A program made the translations under genes and the position numbers. Shown here one piece after another: positions 46,893 through 57,600 of a stretch of 64,000 bases of DNA. The notes below the pieces were generated by a model. That model saw nothing but the letters and a program-made list of their open reading frames with translations, did not search any database and had not been told where the DNA came from. The stretch's first letter is position 1; each line of letters begins with the position of its first letter. Location of the stretch: positions 1 to 64,000 of the forward strand of contig DATIEP010000055.1 in the NCBI GenBank assembly GCA_035455745.1, in the 5' to 3' direction. The stretch is from JADGGM01 sp027307005. GTDB taxonomy: Bacteria; Gemmatimonadota; Gemmatimonadetes; Gemmatimonadales; Gemmatimonadaceae.

Positions 46893-48091
46893 CGCGCGCT
46901 CCGTTGGGCGATGTCGCGTACGGCGGCGATCACGTCATCCTGATCGGCCCGGGTGAGCGACGGATACAACGGCAGCGAGAGAATGCGGTCGGACACGAAA
47001 TGCGCATCGGGGAAATCATCCGGGCGCCAGCCGTAGCGATCGCGATAGTACGAGAATTCGTGCGCCGCCGTGTAGTGCAATCCCACACCGATGTTGCGCG
47101 CCTTGAGCTCGGCCATGAACGCATCGCGATCGATGGTGAGGGCATCGAGATCGAGCAGCGGCGTGTAGAGGTGCCACGCGTGGCGCGACGGGTACGCCAC
47201 CGGCTCGGGCAGCAGCAGCGCATCGAGCCCGCGAAACGCCGCCTGATACCGCTCGGCCAGGCGCCGCCGCGCCTCGATGAAGGCGTCGAGCTGCGGCAGC
47301 TGGTGGATGCCTAACGCTGCCTGCATGTCCATCATGTTGTACTTGAAGCCGGGGATCGCGACATCGTACCGCGGCGAGCCGGCGCGGTCGAAGCGCTTCC
47401 ACGCATCGCGGCTCAATCCGTGGAACTTGAGCAGCGTCACGCGCGATACCACGTCTTCGTCGTGCGAGACCACCATGCCGCCTTCGCCGGTGGTGATGTT
47501 CTTGTTCGGATGGAACGAGAACACGCTCGTGGTCGGAAACGAGCCGATGCGTCGTCCTTTGTACTCCGTGCCCGCGGCGTGCGCGGCATCTTCGATCAGC
47601 ACGAGATCGTGTGCGCGCGCGAGCTCGAGCAGCGGGTCGAGATCGACGGGTTGCCCAACGAAGTGCACGGGAATGATCGCGCGCGTGCGCGGGCCGATGC
47701 GGCGCGCCACGTGGTCGACGCGGATCTGCAGCGTGTGCCGATCGATGTCCGCGAGCACCGGCGTCGCGCCGACGAGCTCGATGACATTGAGCGTTGCAAC
47801 GAACGTCAGGGGCGACGTGATGACCTCATCCCCCGCCCCGATGCCATGCGCCAGAAGCGCGAGGTGGAGGCCCGCGGTGGCCGACGACACCGCCGACGCG
47901 TGGCGCGCGCCGACGTACGCGGCGAACTCGTTCGTGAACCGTTCCACTTTGGGACCGGTCGTGATCCACCCCGAGCGCATGCTGTCGACCACCTCGGCGA
48001 TCTCCGCGTCGCCGATCGTTGGGCGCGAGAACGGAAGGAAGGTCGTGCGCTCCGCGGGACGCGACACGGGTGGGCGGGCGGGTTCGGTCAT
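46889..48091 (-). CDS. arnB: ArnB: UDP-4-amino-4-deoxy-L-arabinose aminotransferase
   Basis: The 400-residue PLP enzyme of the DegT/DnrJ/EryC1 family aminates UDP-Ara4-ulose with glutamate. Key parts are LPFSRPTIGDAEIAEV, the GWITTGPKVERFT loop, VEDAAHAAG-like LIEDAAHAAG for the PLP-stacking region, and the PLP lysine in SFHPNKNITTGEGGMV. The ATG at 48091 overlaps the arnT stop; the upstream open frame has no conserved sequence. The operon context rules in arnB over other DegT enzymes. Confidence 0.92.
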   Translation of the reverse strand: MTEPARPPVSRPAERTTFLPFSRPTIGDAEIAEVVDSMRSGWITTGPKVERFTNEFAAYVGARHASAVSSATAGLHLALLAHGIGAGDEVITSPLTFVATLNVIELVGATPVLADIDRHTLQIRVDHVARRIGPRTRAIIPVHFVGQPVDLDPLLELARAHDLVLIEDAAHAAGTEYKGRRIGSFPTTSVFSFHPNKNITTGEGGMVVSHDEDVVSRVTLLKFHGLSRDAWKRFDRAGSPRYDVAIPGFKYNMMDMQAALGIHQLPQLDAFIEARRRLAERYQAAFRGLDALLLPEPVAYPSRHAWHLYTPLLDLDALTIDRDAFMAELKARNIGVGLHYTAAHEFSYYRDRYGWRPDDFPDAHFVSDRILSLPLYPSLTRADQDDVIAAVRDIAQRSAR

Positions 48092-49776
48092 CTCGTCGGG
48101 CTCGGGGACACATCTCGCGCCGGAAAATTCGCCAATACAACATACTTCCGATTTGCGCCGAGGGATGTCCCCGGCGCCGGCGAAGCATCGAACTCGGCGC
48201 GGGCGCGGCGCTTGATGACGACCACCAGGTGCTCGGGCGAGTTCCATCGTTTCCAGAACTCCGCGCGCGACCAATACAACTCGGGCGCGCGCACGCCGTC
48301 AGAGCCGAGCTCGGCCACGTAGTCGGCGACGGCGATCGGATGGCGAAGCACCCACGGGAACTCCTGCGGGTAGCAGCGATACGAGACGACCTCCGCACCA
48401 GTGGTGCGCGCCGCAATGAGCGCGAGGTTGTGCGCGGAGAGGTCGTCGGCAAACTGCGGCAGGGCGAGAATGATGGCGAGGTAGACGCCGCCCCAGCCCA
48501 ACGCTGCCGGCAGCAGCGCGCGTCTGCCGCGCGCGCGAGCGAGTGCGACGCCGGTCCAGGCGCCGGCGACGAGAAGCACCGCGCCCAACGCCGCGAACGC
48601 CACAGCGTGGTAGCGGCGCAGCTCGCCGCTCGCCACGCCATACGCGAGGCCGCCGATCGCCACGATGGTCACGGTGACGGCGTGCACGACGAGCGCGCGC
48701 CGTAGGCTCTCGGTGCGCGTCAGAACGGCGCGGGCGACGAACGCGGCAGCGGCCGGGAACGCGGGGAGGATGTACGGGAGCAGCTTGGATCGCGACAGGG
48801 AGAAGAACACCAGAACGACGCAGAACCAGATCGCGAAGAAGAGCTCATCGGGGCGCGCGGCGGCGCGGGCGCGCCACGCGTCCACGGTCTGCCTAACGGA
48901 ACGCGGCGTGACGAACGTCCACGGGACGAATCCGGCGATGAATGCGGCGACAAAGTAATAGATCGGGCCGGCCCGTCTCGCCTCGCCGGTGGCGAACCGC
49001 GCGAAATGTTCCCGCACGAAAAAGATCGACGCGAAGGCGGGATTGGCGTGTTGGACGAGCACGAACCAGGGGGCGGCGAGGACGAGAAACACGATCGGCG
49101 CGGGCGACCGGAGCGCCTCGCCGACGCGTCGCCAGCGGCCGGTGACGGCGGCCCACACGAGCAGCACCAGGCCCGGAAACACGATCCCGATGAGCCCCTT
49201 GGCCAGCATCGCCAGGGCGACGCATGCGCCTAACGCAGCCAGGGCGCCCGTGCCTCGGGCGCCCCGCTCGCGGGCGGCGAGAAAGCGCCGCAGCGCGAAG
49301 AACGCCCCCGTGAGCGCGAGCGTCAGCATGCCGTCGGTGAGATTGTACCGGCCCAACACGAAGCTCAACGGCGCCGACAAAAAAATGAGCGCCGCCCACA
49401 GGCCCCATCCCGCGAGCTCCGGCGTCTCGAGCTCGACGACGAGCAGCGCAGCGGTGCCCAACGCGGCCAGGCGCGTCGGCAAGCGCGCCGCGTAGGCCGT
49501 GAGCCCGAACGCGCGCATCGACAGGGCGTTCGCCCAGTAGAGGAGCGGAGGCTTTTCGAAGTAATGCGCGCCGTTCAACTCCGGCGTCACGAAGTCGCGC
49601 GACGCCAGCATCTCGCGCGGGACTTCGGCGTAGCGCGCCTCGTCGGGCTCGATGAGCCACGAGCCGGGCAGCTCGAGCATCAGCAGCGCCGCGAACACCA
49701 ACAGCAGGACGAGCAGCACGCGCCGCTCGCCCCGCGCCGCCGCTCCGTTAGGCACCGGGCCGGCCGCGCCGGTCAC
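48088..49776 (-). CDS. arnT: ArnT-like lipid-linked glycosyltransferase (PMT_2/GT83)
   Basis: ArnT adds L-Ara4N from undecaprenyl phosphate to lipid A on the periplasmic face. The 562-residue protein has about 11-12 membrane segments and the first-loop motif EPDEARYAEVPREML, in which the conserved acidic residues bind the donor, plus PPLLYWANALSM. A GTG at 49776 begins two bases after the Nudix gene stop and gives a normal N-terminus (VTGAAGP). The ORF extends further upstream without support. Confidence in the class is high; the specificity comes from the operon. Confidence 0.88.
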   Translation of the reverse strand: MTGAAGPVPNGAAARGERRVLLVLLLVFAALLMLELPGSWLIEPDEARYAEVPREMLASRDFVTPELNGAHYFEKPPLLYWANALSMRAFGLTAYAARLPTRLAALGTAALLVVELETPELAGWGLWAALIFLSAPLSFVLGRYNLTDGMLTLALTGAFFALRRFLAARERGARGTGALAALGACVALAMLAKGLIGIVFPGLVLLVWAAVTGRWRRVGEALRSPAPIVFLVLAAPWFVLVQHANPAFASIFFVREHFARFATGEARRAGPIYYFVAAFIAGFVPWTFVTPRSVRQTVDAWRARAAARPDELFFAIWFCVVLVFFSLSRSKLLPYILPAFPAAAAFVARAVLTRTESLRRALVVHAVTVTIVAIGGLAYGVASGELRRYHAVAFAALGAVLLVAGAWTGVALARARGRRALLPAALGWGGVYLAIILALPQFADDLSAHNLALIAARTTGAEVVSYRCYPQEFPWVLRHPIAVADYVAELGSDGVRAPELYWSRAEFWKRWNSPEHLVVVIKRRARAEFDASPAPGTSLGANRKYVVLANFPARDVSPSPTR

Positions 49777-49778
49777 GC

Positions 49779-50240
49779 TCAGCGAACTCGCAGCACGTCG
49801 TCCACGACGCCGCCATCCCCGCCGCGCAACAAATAGACGGCTTCCCGCAGCGCCACCGCCGAGCGCGGCCAGGCGAAACGCCGAACCGCATCGTCGATGG
49901 ACACCCACTCGGCTCGCGCGTGCTCGGCCGACAAGCGCACACTGCCCTCGCCCACGATGCCGGCAAACGCAACCGCAAGCGTGACCACGTTCAGCGTGTG
50001 CAGATAGAACGGCTGCACCGTGACGTTGTACAGGTGCGTCACGATGAGCCCCGTCTCCTCGGCGATTTCACGGATCGCCGCGTCTTCCGGTCGTTCCCCC
50101 GGCTCGATGTGGCCGTGCACGGCTTCCCACGCGCCGGTGCATCGCGTGTTGGCCGCGCGCTCGAGCACGAGCGTGCGCCACTCGGTGTCGTGACGTCGGA
50201 GCGGATACACGTCGACGGTGGCAACCCGGGCTTCGATCAT
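49779..50240 (-). CDS. Nudix hydrolase heading the arn operon
   Basis: The 153-residue protein contains a complete Nudix box, GHIEPGERPEDAAIREIAEETGL. It resembles the NudB type (dihydroneopterin triphosphate pyrophosphatase) or general NTP/ADP-sugar hydrolases. The specificity is not readable. As first gene of the arn operon it might act on a nucleotide-sugar by-product or, through folate synthesis, supply the formyl donor needed by ArnA; both are speculation. A structured inverted repeat lies just upstream at 50266-50293. Confidence 0.85.
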   Translation of the reverse strand: MIEARVATVDVYPLRRHDTEWRTLVLERAANTRCTGAWEAVHGHIEPGERPEDAAIREIAEETGLIVTHLYNVTVQPFYLHTLNVVTLAVAFAGIVGEGSVRLSAEHARAEWVSIDDAVRRFAWPRSAVALREAVYLLRGGDGGVVDDVLRVR

Positions 50241-50265
50241 GGCGCGAAAGATAGAAGGTCGTCAC

Positions 50266-50293
50266 CGGGCACGCCGCAAATCGGCGTTGCCCG
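50266..50293. repeat. Inverted repeat between arn operon and two-component system
   Basis: CGGGCACGCCG (50266-50276) pairs with CGGCGTTGCCCG (50282-50293) with a one-base bulge and a CAAAT loop. It sits 26 bases before the Nudix start, in the divergent control region, and could be a regulator site or a 5' leader hairpin of the arn mRNA. Confidence 0.55.
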
Positions 50294-50404
50294 CAGGAAT
50301 CGCTGCACCCGGGAAAGAAGGGCCTCGCGGCGCCTCCGCGACCGAGGCACTCGATTGCGGAGCGTTGCGTTGCGACCCCACCTTTCCGGCGTGATCATTT
50401 CGCC

Positions 50405-51076
50405 ATGCGCGTTCTAATCGTCGAAGATGATCCCGAGCTCTCGCGCATTTTGCGCGACGGGTTGGGCGAACATCATATCGACGCGGTGATCGTGCACACG
50501 TTCGCCGACGGAAGCCATGCGGCGTTCTCGCACGCGTACGATGTCATCATCCTCGACATCATGCTGCCGGGCGGAAGCGGCCTCGACCTCTGCGCGCAGC
50601 TGCGCAGCGGCGACATCGCGACGCCCATCCTGATGCTCACGGCACGGAGCGCCGTCGACGATCGCGTCCGCGGTCTCGAGGCCGGCGCCGACGACTACCT
50701 CGTGAAGCCGTTCGCCTTTCGCGAGCTGCTCGCGCGCATCCATGCACTCGCGCGGCGTCAGCCGCGCCTCGAGCCATCGCGGCGGCGCATCGAGAATCTC
50801 GAGGTGGATCTCCGCGCGCACCGCGTACGGCGCGCCGGAACGGAGATCGTGCTCACCGGCAAGGAGTACACGCTGCTCGAGTTCTTTCTGCAGCACGAGG
50901 GAGAAGTCGTCGATCGCGCCGCGATCACGGCGTACGTGTGGGACGACAACCACGATCCGTTCACCAACGTGCTCGAAGTACTCGTCCGGCGCCTGCGGCG
51001 CAAGATCGACGAGGGCTTCACGCCGCGCCTCATCCACACGGTGCGCGGCGCGGGATACCGATTCGGGCAGCCGTGA
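50405..51076 (+). CDS. OmpR-family response regulator
   Basis: The 223-residue regulator has a receiver domain (LIVEDDPELSRIL, phospho-acceptor Asp in VIILDIMLPGGSG, DDYLVKPFAF) and a winged-helix DNA-binding domain ending RGAGYRFGQP. It is similar in kind to CusR/CzcR/QseB regulators. It is divergent from the arn operon and followed by its kinase and an RND efflux system, so either or both could be its target. Confidence 0.92.
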   Translation: MRVLIVEDDPELSRILRDGLGEHHIDAVIVHTFADGSHAAFSHAYDVIILDIMLPGGSGLDLCAQLRSGDIATPILMLTARSAVDDRVRGLEAGADDYLVKPFAFRELLARIHALARRQPRLEPSRRRIENLEVDLRAHRVRRAGTEIVLTGKEYTLLEFFLQHEGEVVDRAAITAYVWDDNHDPFTNVLEVLVRRLRRKIDEGFTPRLIHTVRGAGYRFGQP

Positions 51077-51083
51077 GCGATCG

Positions 51084-52346
51084 ATGCAGCCGCTGACACG
51101 CATCCGGCTCGGCCTCACCGCCTGGTACGCGGCGACGTTCGGGCTCATCCTCGTGTTGTTAGGCGGGGGGTTGTTCGCGGTGATCCGGTCGCAGATCACG
51201 GCCCAGCTCGATACGTCGCTCGAGGCCGCCACCGAGCAGCTCATGCGCGCCGCGAACATTCGAGAAATGGAAGCGGCCGAGGCCCGGGGCCAGGTCGTGG
51301 ACGCCGTGGATGAGCTGCACATTCCCGACCGACAGCTCTTTCTTCTGACGGCGACGGCAGCGCCCTTCAAGCCGCCCTCCGCACCGGCGTGGGTGACGCG
51401 CGCCGCGCGGCGCGCGATCGCGGCGGGGGATGTGACGCTCAACTCGCACATCGGCCACGGCCACACGCTCCGCATTCACGCCGCGACGTTCACCACGTCG
51501 AGCGGGACGCGCTACATCGCACTCGCGGCCGCCGATCGCGTGGAGCTCGAGGACCGCTATGCATCGTTGATCGGCGCGTTCGGCGGCGCATCGCTGGCCG
51601 CGCTGCTGCTCGTTGCGTTAGGCGGCTGGATCCTCATGCGCAAGTCCACCGCGCCCGTCGAGGCGACCATGTCGCAGATGCGCCGGTTCATGGCCGACGC
51701 CGCGCACGAGCTGCGCACGCCGATCGCCGTGCTCAGGACGCGCGCCGAAGTCGCCCTCCAGCGCGAGCGCGAGCCGTCCGCCTACATCGAAACGCTGACC
51801 CGCGTCGAAGAGGAGGCCGAGCGGTTAGGCGGGATCGTGGGCGACCTGCTCACGCTCGCGCACGCCGACGCCGGCGAATGGCCGGTCGCACACGACCGCC
51901 TCTTCCTCGACGACATCGCGCTCGATGCGGCCGATGCCGCGCACGTCCTGGCGCGCCAGCGCGGCGTGGCGCTCGAAGTCGGGACGTTCGAGGAGAGCCC
52001 GATCATCGGCGACCGCGCGCTCGTCCGCCAGCTGCTCATGCAGATTCTCGACAACGCCGTGAAATTCACGCCGCGCGGCGGACGGGTGCGCGTCGATGTC
52101 TCGGCGACCAACGGAACGTCGACCGTCGTCGTTGCCGACACGGGGATCGGCATTCCGGCGGCGCAGATGCCGCATGTGTTCGACCGGTTTTACCGCGCCG
52201 AAAACGCGCGCGAGCGCGCGCCCGGCGCCGGCCTCGGCCTCTCGATCGCCCGGTGGATCGCCACGGCGCACGGCGCGACGGTCTCGCTCGATTCGGCACC
52301 GGGCGCCGGCACCACCGTTACACTGCGCTTCCCGCGCGCGCCCTGA
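51084..52346 (+). CDS. Sensor histidine kinase
   Basis: The 420-residue kinase has a first membrane segment at about residues 12-35, a periplasmic part of about 130 residues, a second membrane segment (GGASLAALLLVALGGWILM), HisKA with FMADAAHELRTPIAVLR, and an ATPase domain with QILDNAVKFTP, DTGIGIP and GAGLGLSIA. The DAAHELRTP box is the CusS/QseC type. The ATG at 51084 lies seven bases past the regulator stop. The input signal (metal, cationic peptide or other) is unknown. Confidence 0.92.
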   Translation: MQPLTRIRLGLTAWYAATFGLILVLLGGGLFAVIRSQITAQLDTSLEAATEQLMRAANIREMEAAEARGQVVDAVDELHIPDRQLFLLTATAAPFKPPSAPAWVTRAARRAIAAGDVTLNSHIGHGHTLRIHAATFTTSSGTRYIALAAADRVELEDRYASLIGAFGGASLAALLLVALGGWILMRKSTAPVEATMSQMRRFMADAAHELRTPIAVLRTRAEVALQREREPSAYIETLTRVEEEAERLGGIVGDLLTLAHADAGEWPVAHDRLFLDDIALDAADAAHVLARQRGVALEVGTFEESPIIGDRALVRQLLMQILDNAVKFTPRGGRVRVDVSATNGTSTVVVADTGIGIPAAQMPHVFDRFYRAENARERAPGAGLGLSIARWIATAHGATVSLDSAPGAGTTVTLRFPRAP

Positions 52347-52389
52347 CTGTAATCCCGCTGACAGCTACGCCGCCTAATTTTCACAGCGA

Positions 52390-53637
52390 ATGCGCCCCAC
52401 GATCACTCTGCCGCATCCGACTGCGACGCGTGCGCTCCTGGTCGGTGCCGCCATCGCAGCCGGCGCGGTGTCGGCGCCCTGCGCGCACGCCCAACAGCCC
52501 TACACGCGCGCGCAGGCTGTCGCCGCGGCGCTCGCATCGCAGCCGCTCCTGGCGCTCGCCGGCGCCGACAGCGCGACGGCCGCGGCGGGGCTGTCCGCCG
52601 CGCGCGCATATCCCAACCCGACGTTTTCGTTTCAGTACACGAAGGACATTCCGCGGCACCACTCGATTCTCGACATTCCGCTCGACTTTCCGTGGGTGCG
52701 CAACCCGCGCGTCGGCGCGGCCGCGGCCGGCCAACACGCGGCGACGCTGCGACTGGGCCTCGCGCGCGCGTCGGTGACGTTCGTGGCCGAGACCAGTTAT
52801 GCGCGCGTGCTCGCCCTCGACGAACGTGCTCGGTTAGGCCGGCGCGACGCCCTCGACGCCGACAGCCTGTTTCACATGGCGCAGCGCCGGCAGCAGGCGG
52901 GAGACGCCAGCGAGCTGGATGTGAAGCTGGCGCAGATCAACGCGGGACAGCTCGAGAATACCGCGCAGGACGACTCGCTCACCGCGGTCCTGGCGCTGCT
53001 CGATCTGCAACGTTTGATGGGCATTACGGCCGACACGCCCGCGATCTCGCTCGCCGACAGTCTCGTCATTCCGGCCGCCGATCCGTCGCCGCCGGCGGAC
53101 AGCGCGGCGCCGTTCGCCGTCGCAGCCGCGCGCGCCGACCTCGATGCTGCCGAGCGATCGTTCACGCTGGAACGACGCAGCGTCTTTGCCGCGCCGTCGG
53201 TCGAAGCCGGTATCGAGGGCGGCGATCCCACCGGTCAGGAGCCGGGCGCGCTGCCACTGTTCGGCGTGACGATTCCCCTGCCGCTGTTCGACCGGCACGG
53301 CGGCGCCATCGCGACCGCGCAGGCGGCGCGCGATCGCGCGCGCGCACAGCTCACGCTCGCCACACGCGAGAGCGACGCCGAGCGATTGCGGTCGGCGCGC
53401 GAGCGCGCGTTAGCCATCGCCCGCGCGGAGCGCGACCGCCAGCTGTTGGCCGGCGCGGACACGGTGGCGCGCATGTCGCTCGCCGCCTATGCGGAAGGCG
53501 CGTCCGCGCTGCCTAACGTATTGGAGGCGCAGCGGAACGCGCGCGGGATGCTGCTGCAATTCGTCGACGACGTCGCCGCCGCCCAGATCGCCGATGCGGC
53601 GCTCCGGCTGGCGACCGCTTCCAGCCAGGGTCCGTAA
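52390..53637 (+). CDS. TolC-family outer-membrane efflux protein
   Basis: The 415-residue protein has a signal peptide ending CAHAQQ and the long periplasmic helices of outer-membrane factors, with two similar halves (for example SAARAYPNPTFSFQ, typical of the family, and QRRQQAGDASELDVKLAQIN). It supplies the outer-membrane duct for the RND pump encoded next. It overlaps the MFP gene by one base (TAATG). It is a little shorter than most CusC/TolC proteins. Confidence 0.9.
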   Translation: MRPTITLPHPTATRALLVGAAIAAGAVSAPCAHAQQPYTRAQAVAAALASQPLLALAGADSATAAAGLSAARAYPNPTFSFQYTKDIPRHHSILDIPLDFPWVRNPRVGAAAAGQHAATLRLGLARASVTFVAETSYARVLALDERARLGRRDALDADSLFHMAQRRQQAGDASELDVKLAQINAGQLENTAQDDSLTAVLALLDLQRLMGITADTPAISLADSLVIPAADPSPPADSAAPFAVAAARADLDAAERSFTLERRSVFAAPSVEAGIEGGDPTGQEPGALPLFGVTIPLPLFDRHGGAIATAQAARDRARAQLTLATRESDAERLRSARERALAIARAERDRQLLAGADTVARMSLAAYAEGASALPNVLEAQRNARGMLLQFVDDVAAAQIADAALRLATASSQGP

Positions 53638-54689
53638 TGCCACGATTCCTTCTTTTGTGCGCGCTCGCCGTGGTTGCCGTATCGTGCCGCAAGGGCGATG
53701 AGGCGAGCGACGACACCGGCGCCGGACCGCCGCCGGTAGTCGGCGCCCGCACCGCGCAAGCGACCCGGCATCCGTTCATCGAAACGGTGGACGCGATCGG
53801 CACCGTTGCGGCCCGACCGCGGGGATTGGCGGCGCTGTCCGCACCGGCGACGGCGCGCGTGTTGCGCATCGACGTCGCGGTCGGCGAGCGTGTGCGCTCC
53901 GGACAGGCGCTGGTCGAGCTCGATCGCGCACCATTCGACGCCGCGGCCAGGAGCGCGCACGCCGCGGTCGTGACTGCGCAGGCGAGCTTCGACCGGGCGA
54001 CGCGTCTGGCCGATCAGGGCATCGCGCCGCGCAAGGACGCGGAGACGGCGAGCGCGGAGCTGGCGCAGGCGCAGGCAGCGCTCCTCACCGCCCAACGGAA
54101 CGCCGAGCTGGCGACGCTGCGCACGCCGATTTCCGGCGTGGTGACGCGCCTGGACGCCGTGTTAGGCCAGTCGGTCGACCCGGGGCAGTTGGTCGTGGAG
54201 GTGGCCGATCCGTCGGCGTTGGACATCGTGCTCGCGCTGTCTCCGGCGCTCGCGGCGCGCGTGCACGCCGGCGACAGCGTGTCGCTCGTGGCCGGCGCGA
54301 ATGCGGGCGGCGAGGCGCTGGGCGATGGCATCGTGCAATCGGTCGCCGTGACGCTCGACTCGGCCACGCGCAGCGTCGGTGTCCGCGCGCGCCTCGACCA
54401 CCCGGCGCGCGCGCTGCGCATTGGCGAAACCGTCTTCGGGCGGATCGATGTTGCGGTGCACCCCGACGCGGTGTCCGTGCCGATCCAGGCGCTGGTGCCG
54501 GAGGGCGAAGGCTACCGCGTCTACGTGGTGGATTCGTCCGGCGTCGCGCATGCGCGGGATGTCGACGTCGGCGCACGCACGGAGAGCGACGCCGAGATTC
54601 TGAAGGGTGTCGCCGCCGGCGAGCGCGTCGTCACGTACGGAGCATACGGCGTGGCCGACAGCGCGAAGATCGTCCCGGTCAAGCCGTGA
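53637..54689 (+). CDS. RND efflux periplasmic adaptor (MFP/HlyD family) lipoprotein
   Basis: The 350-residue adaptor bridges the RND pump and TolC partner. A lipoprotein signal (LLCALAVVAVSC, Cys at about residue 17) anchors it. The lipoyl/barrel-sandwich half appears as SAPATARVLRIDVAVGERVRSGQALVELD and its mate as LRTPISGVVTRLDAVLGQSVDPGQLVVEV, separated by a short hairpin. There is no CusB-type Met-rich metal motif. It overlaps the RND gene by GTGA. Confidence 0.92.
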   Translation: MPRFLLLCALAVVAVSCRKGDEASDDTGAGPPPVVGARTAQATRHPFIETVDAIGTVAARPRGLAALSAPATARVLRIDVAVGERVRSGQALVELDRAPFDAAARSAHAAVVTAQASFDRATRLADQGIAPRKDAETASAELAQAQAALLTAQRNAELATLRTPISGVVTRLDAVLGQSVDPGQLVVEVADPSALDIVLALSPALAARVHAGDSVSLVAGANAGGEALGDGIVQSVAVTLDSATRSVGVRARLDHPARALRIGETVFGRIDVAVHPDAVSVPIQALVPEGEGYRVYVVDSSGVAHARDVDVGARTESDAEILKGVAAGERVVTYGAYGVADSAKIVPVKP

Positions 54690-57600
54690 GCCTCTTCGAC
54701 TACCTCGTCCGGCAGCGCCGCTTCATCTATCTGGTGGTGGCGTTGTTGAGCGTTGCCGGCATCGGCGCTGCGCTCCAGCTGCCCTCGGCCATCTATCCGG
54801 AGCTCGTCTTCCCGCGCATCACGGTCGTCGCGCAGGGCTCTGCGTTAGGCGCGCGGCAGATCGTGTTCAGCATCACGCGGCCGCTCGAGGAAGCGGTGAG
54901 CGTGGTGCCGGGCGTCAGCCGCGTCGATTCGAAGACGATTCGCGGTTCGTCGCAGATCGACGTGACCTTCACGCCCAACACGGACATGATCTACGCCCTG
55001 CAGCTCGTGCAGGCGCGCGTGAACGAAGCCCGGCAGCAGCTGCCGCCGGGCATTCAGATCGACGTGGCGCGGTTGACGCCATCGCTCTTTCCGATTCTGT
55101 CGTACAATCTCGAGGGCGGCGATCCGGCCACGTTGTACGACATCGCGCGGTACCAGATCAAGCCGCTGCTCTCGCGCATCCCGGGTGTCGGGCTGGTCGA
55201 GGTGCAGGGGAGCGATGTCCGGGAAATCGAAGTGGTGGCCGACCCCGAACGGCTGGCGTCGGCGGGCCTGTCGTACGATGACCTCGCGGCGGCGATCGAC
55301 TCCGCGATCACGCCGCAGGCCGTCGGTCGCGTCGCACGCGACTACCGGCAGTATCTCATCGTCACCGACAACGAGGCGCACGACGTCGATGACGTGGCCA
55401 ACGTGGTCGTGTCCGACGGATTGCGGGTGCGCGACCTCGCCACGGTCATGTTAGGCACGGAGGACCACGTGAGCGTCATCGCCGGCGATGGCCGTCCCGC
55501 GGCGCTGCTCAACGTGACCCGGCAGATCGGCGGCAACACGCTGCTCATCGCCGACAGCGTCGCGGCGATCGCCCGGCAGGTCCAGCGCACGCTGCCGCCG
55601 GGCGTCCGGCTCAAGCCGGTCTACGATCAGGCCTCGCTGGTGCGCGACGCGGTGCGGTCGGTGCGCGATGCGATGCTCGTCGGCGCCGTGCTCGCGGTGC
55701 TGATCCTGCTCGTGTTCCTCCGGCACGCGCGCATCACCGCGATCAGCGCGACGTCGATTCCGCTCACGCTCATGATCACCGTGTTCGTGATGCGGCTGCT
55801 CGGCCAGACGTTCAATCTGATGACGTTAGGCGCGATGGCCATCGCCATCGGCCTGGTGATCGACGACGCCGTCGTGATCACCGAGAACATCGCGCGGCAC
55901 GTCCATCTCACGGCCGACCGGCACGCCGCGATCCGCGAGGCCGTGCGCGAGCTGGTGTGGCCGGTGACCTCGTCGACCATCACCACGGTGGTCGTGTTCC
56001 TGCCGCTCGGCTTGCTGCAAGGCGTGGTGGGACAGTTCTTCCACGCGCTGTCGATCACGCTGTCGATCGCGGTGTTGGTGTCCCTGCTGCTCGCGCTCAC
56101 GATCATCCCGCTGCTGAGCGAGCAGTTCGTGACCGCGCACGACGTGGAAGGCGAAGGCGCGGACGACCGGGGACCGGGTGTGAGCGCCCGCATCGGACGG
56201 ATGCTCGGACGCCTGACGAATGCGTACTCCCGCTCCCTCGACGCGGCGCTCCGGCATCCGCGCCGCACGGTGGTCATCGCCGCGCTGCTGGCCGCGGGCG
56301 GCGTGGTGGCCTACCAGTTCACCGGCACCGGGTTCCTGCCCGAGATGGACGAAGGGGCGTTCGTGCTCGACTATTTCACGCCGGGCGGCACGGCGCTCGC
56401 GGAGAGCGACCGCCAGGTTCGCATCGCCGAGAGCATCCTCGCCCGGACGCCCGAAATTTCCGGCACGTCGCGCCGGTTAGGCGCCGAGCTCGGCCTGTTC
56501 GCGACCCAGCAGAACAGCGGGGACATCGTGGCGCGCCTGGTGCCGCGATCGGAGCGCGACCGCAGCGTGGACGAGGTGATCGACGATGTGCGGCCCAAGA
56601 TCCAGGCCGCTGCCCCGCGGCTGCACATCGAGTTCGTGCAGATTCTCTCCGACGTCATCAACGACCTCGCCGGTGCGGCGCGGCCGATCGAGATCAAACT
56701 GTTCGGCGCGCAGCTCGACGCGCTCGAGCGCTACGCCAAGACGCTGGCCGAGCCGATGTCGAAGGTGGATGGGATCGAGGACCTGTACGATGGCGTGAGC
56801 GAGCCGGCCGCCGAGATGCTGCTGCGGGTGGACGGCGCCGAGGCGGCGCGGGTGGGCCTCACGCCGGCGCAGGTCGGAAGCGCGGTGAGCGCGTCTCTGT
56901 TAGGCGTGGAGGCCGGCCAGGTGCACGCGGGCGACCGCCCCATCGGCGTGCGCGTGCGCGCCCCGGACTCCGTGCGGTACGACCCGCTGCGCTTGGGCTC
57001 GCTGCCCGTCATGACCGGCGCGACCGGCCGCGCCATCGTCCCCTTGTCGAGTCTCGCCTCGGTGCACGCGGTGGACTCGCGGGCCGAGCTGGATCGCGAG
57101 AACCAGCAGCAGATGCTCGACATGACCGCCGACGTCAGCAACCGCTCGCTCGGCGACGTGATCAAAGACGTGAAAGCGGTGCTCGCGGCCCACCCGCCGC
57201 CGGCCGGCATCCGCGTCGAGCTCGCCGGGCAGTACGCGAGCCAGCAGGAAGCGTTCCGCGCGCTCCTGCTCGTGTTAGGCCTGGCCGGTGTCAGCGTGGT
57301 CGCCGTGATGGTGATTCAATTCGAGTCGTTCATCGAGCCGCTCATCATCGCGCTGGCGGCGCCGGTATCGTTCGTCGGCGCGGTGCTGCTGCTCCTCATC
57401 ACCGGCACGCCGCTCAACGTGTCGTCGTTCATGGGGCTGATCCTGCTCGTGGGACTGATCGTGAAGAACGGCATCATTCTGCTCGACTTCACGCGGTACC
57501 GGATGCGGCACGAGGGCATGGCGCTCGACGCGGCGCTGCGCGACGCGGCGCGGGTGCGTCTGCGGCCGATTCTCATGACCACGCTCTGTACGCTGTTCGG

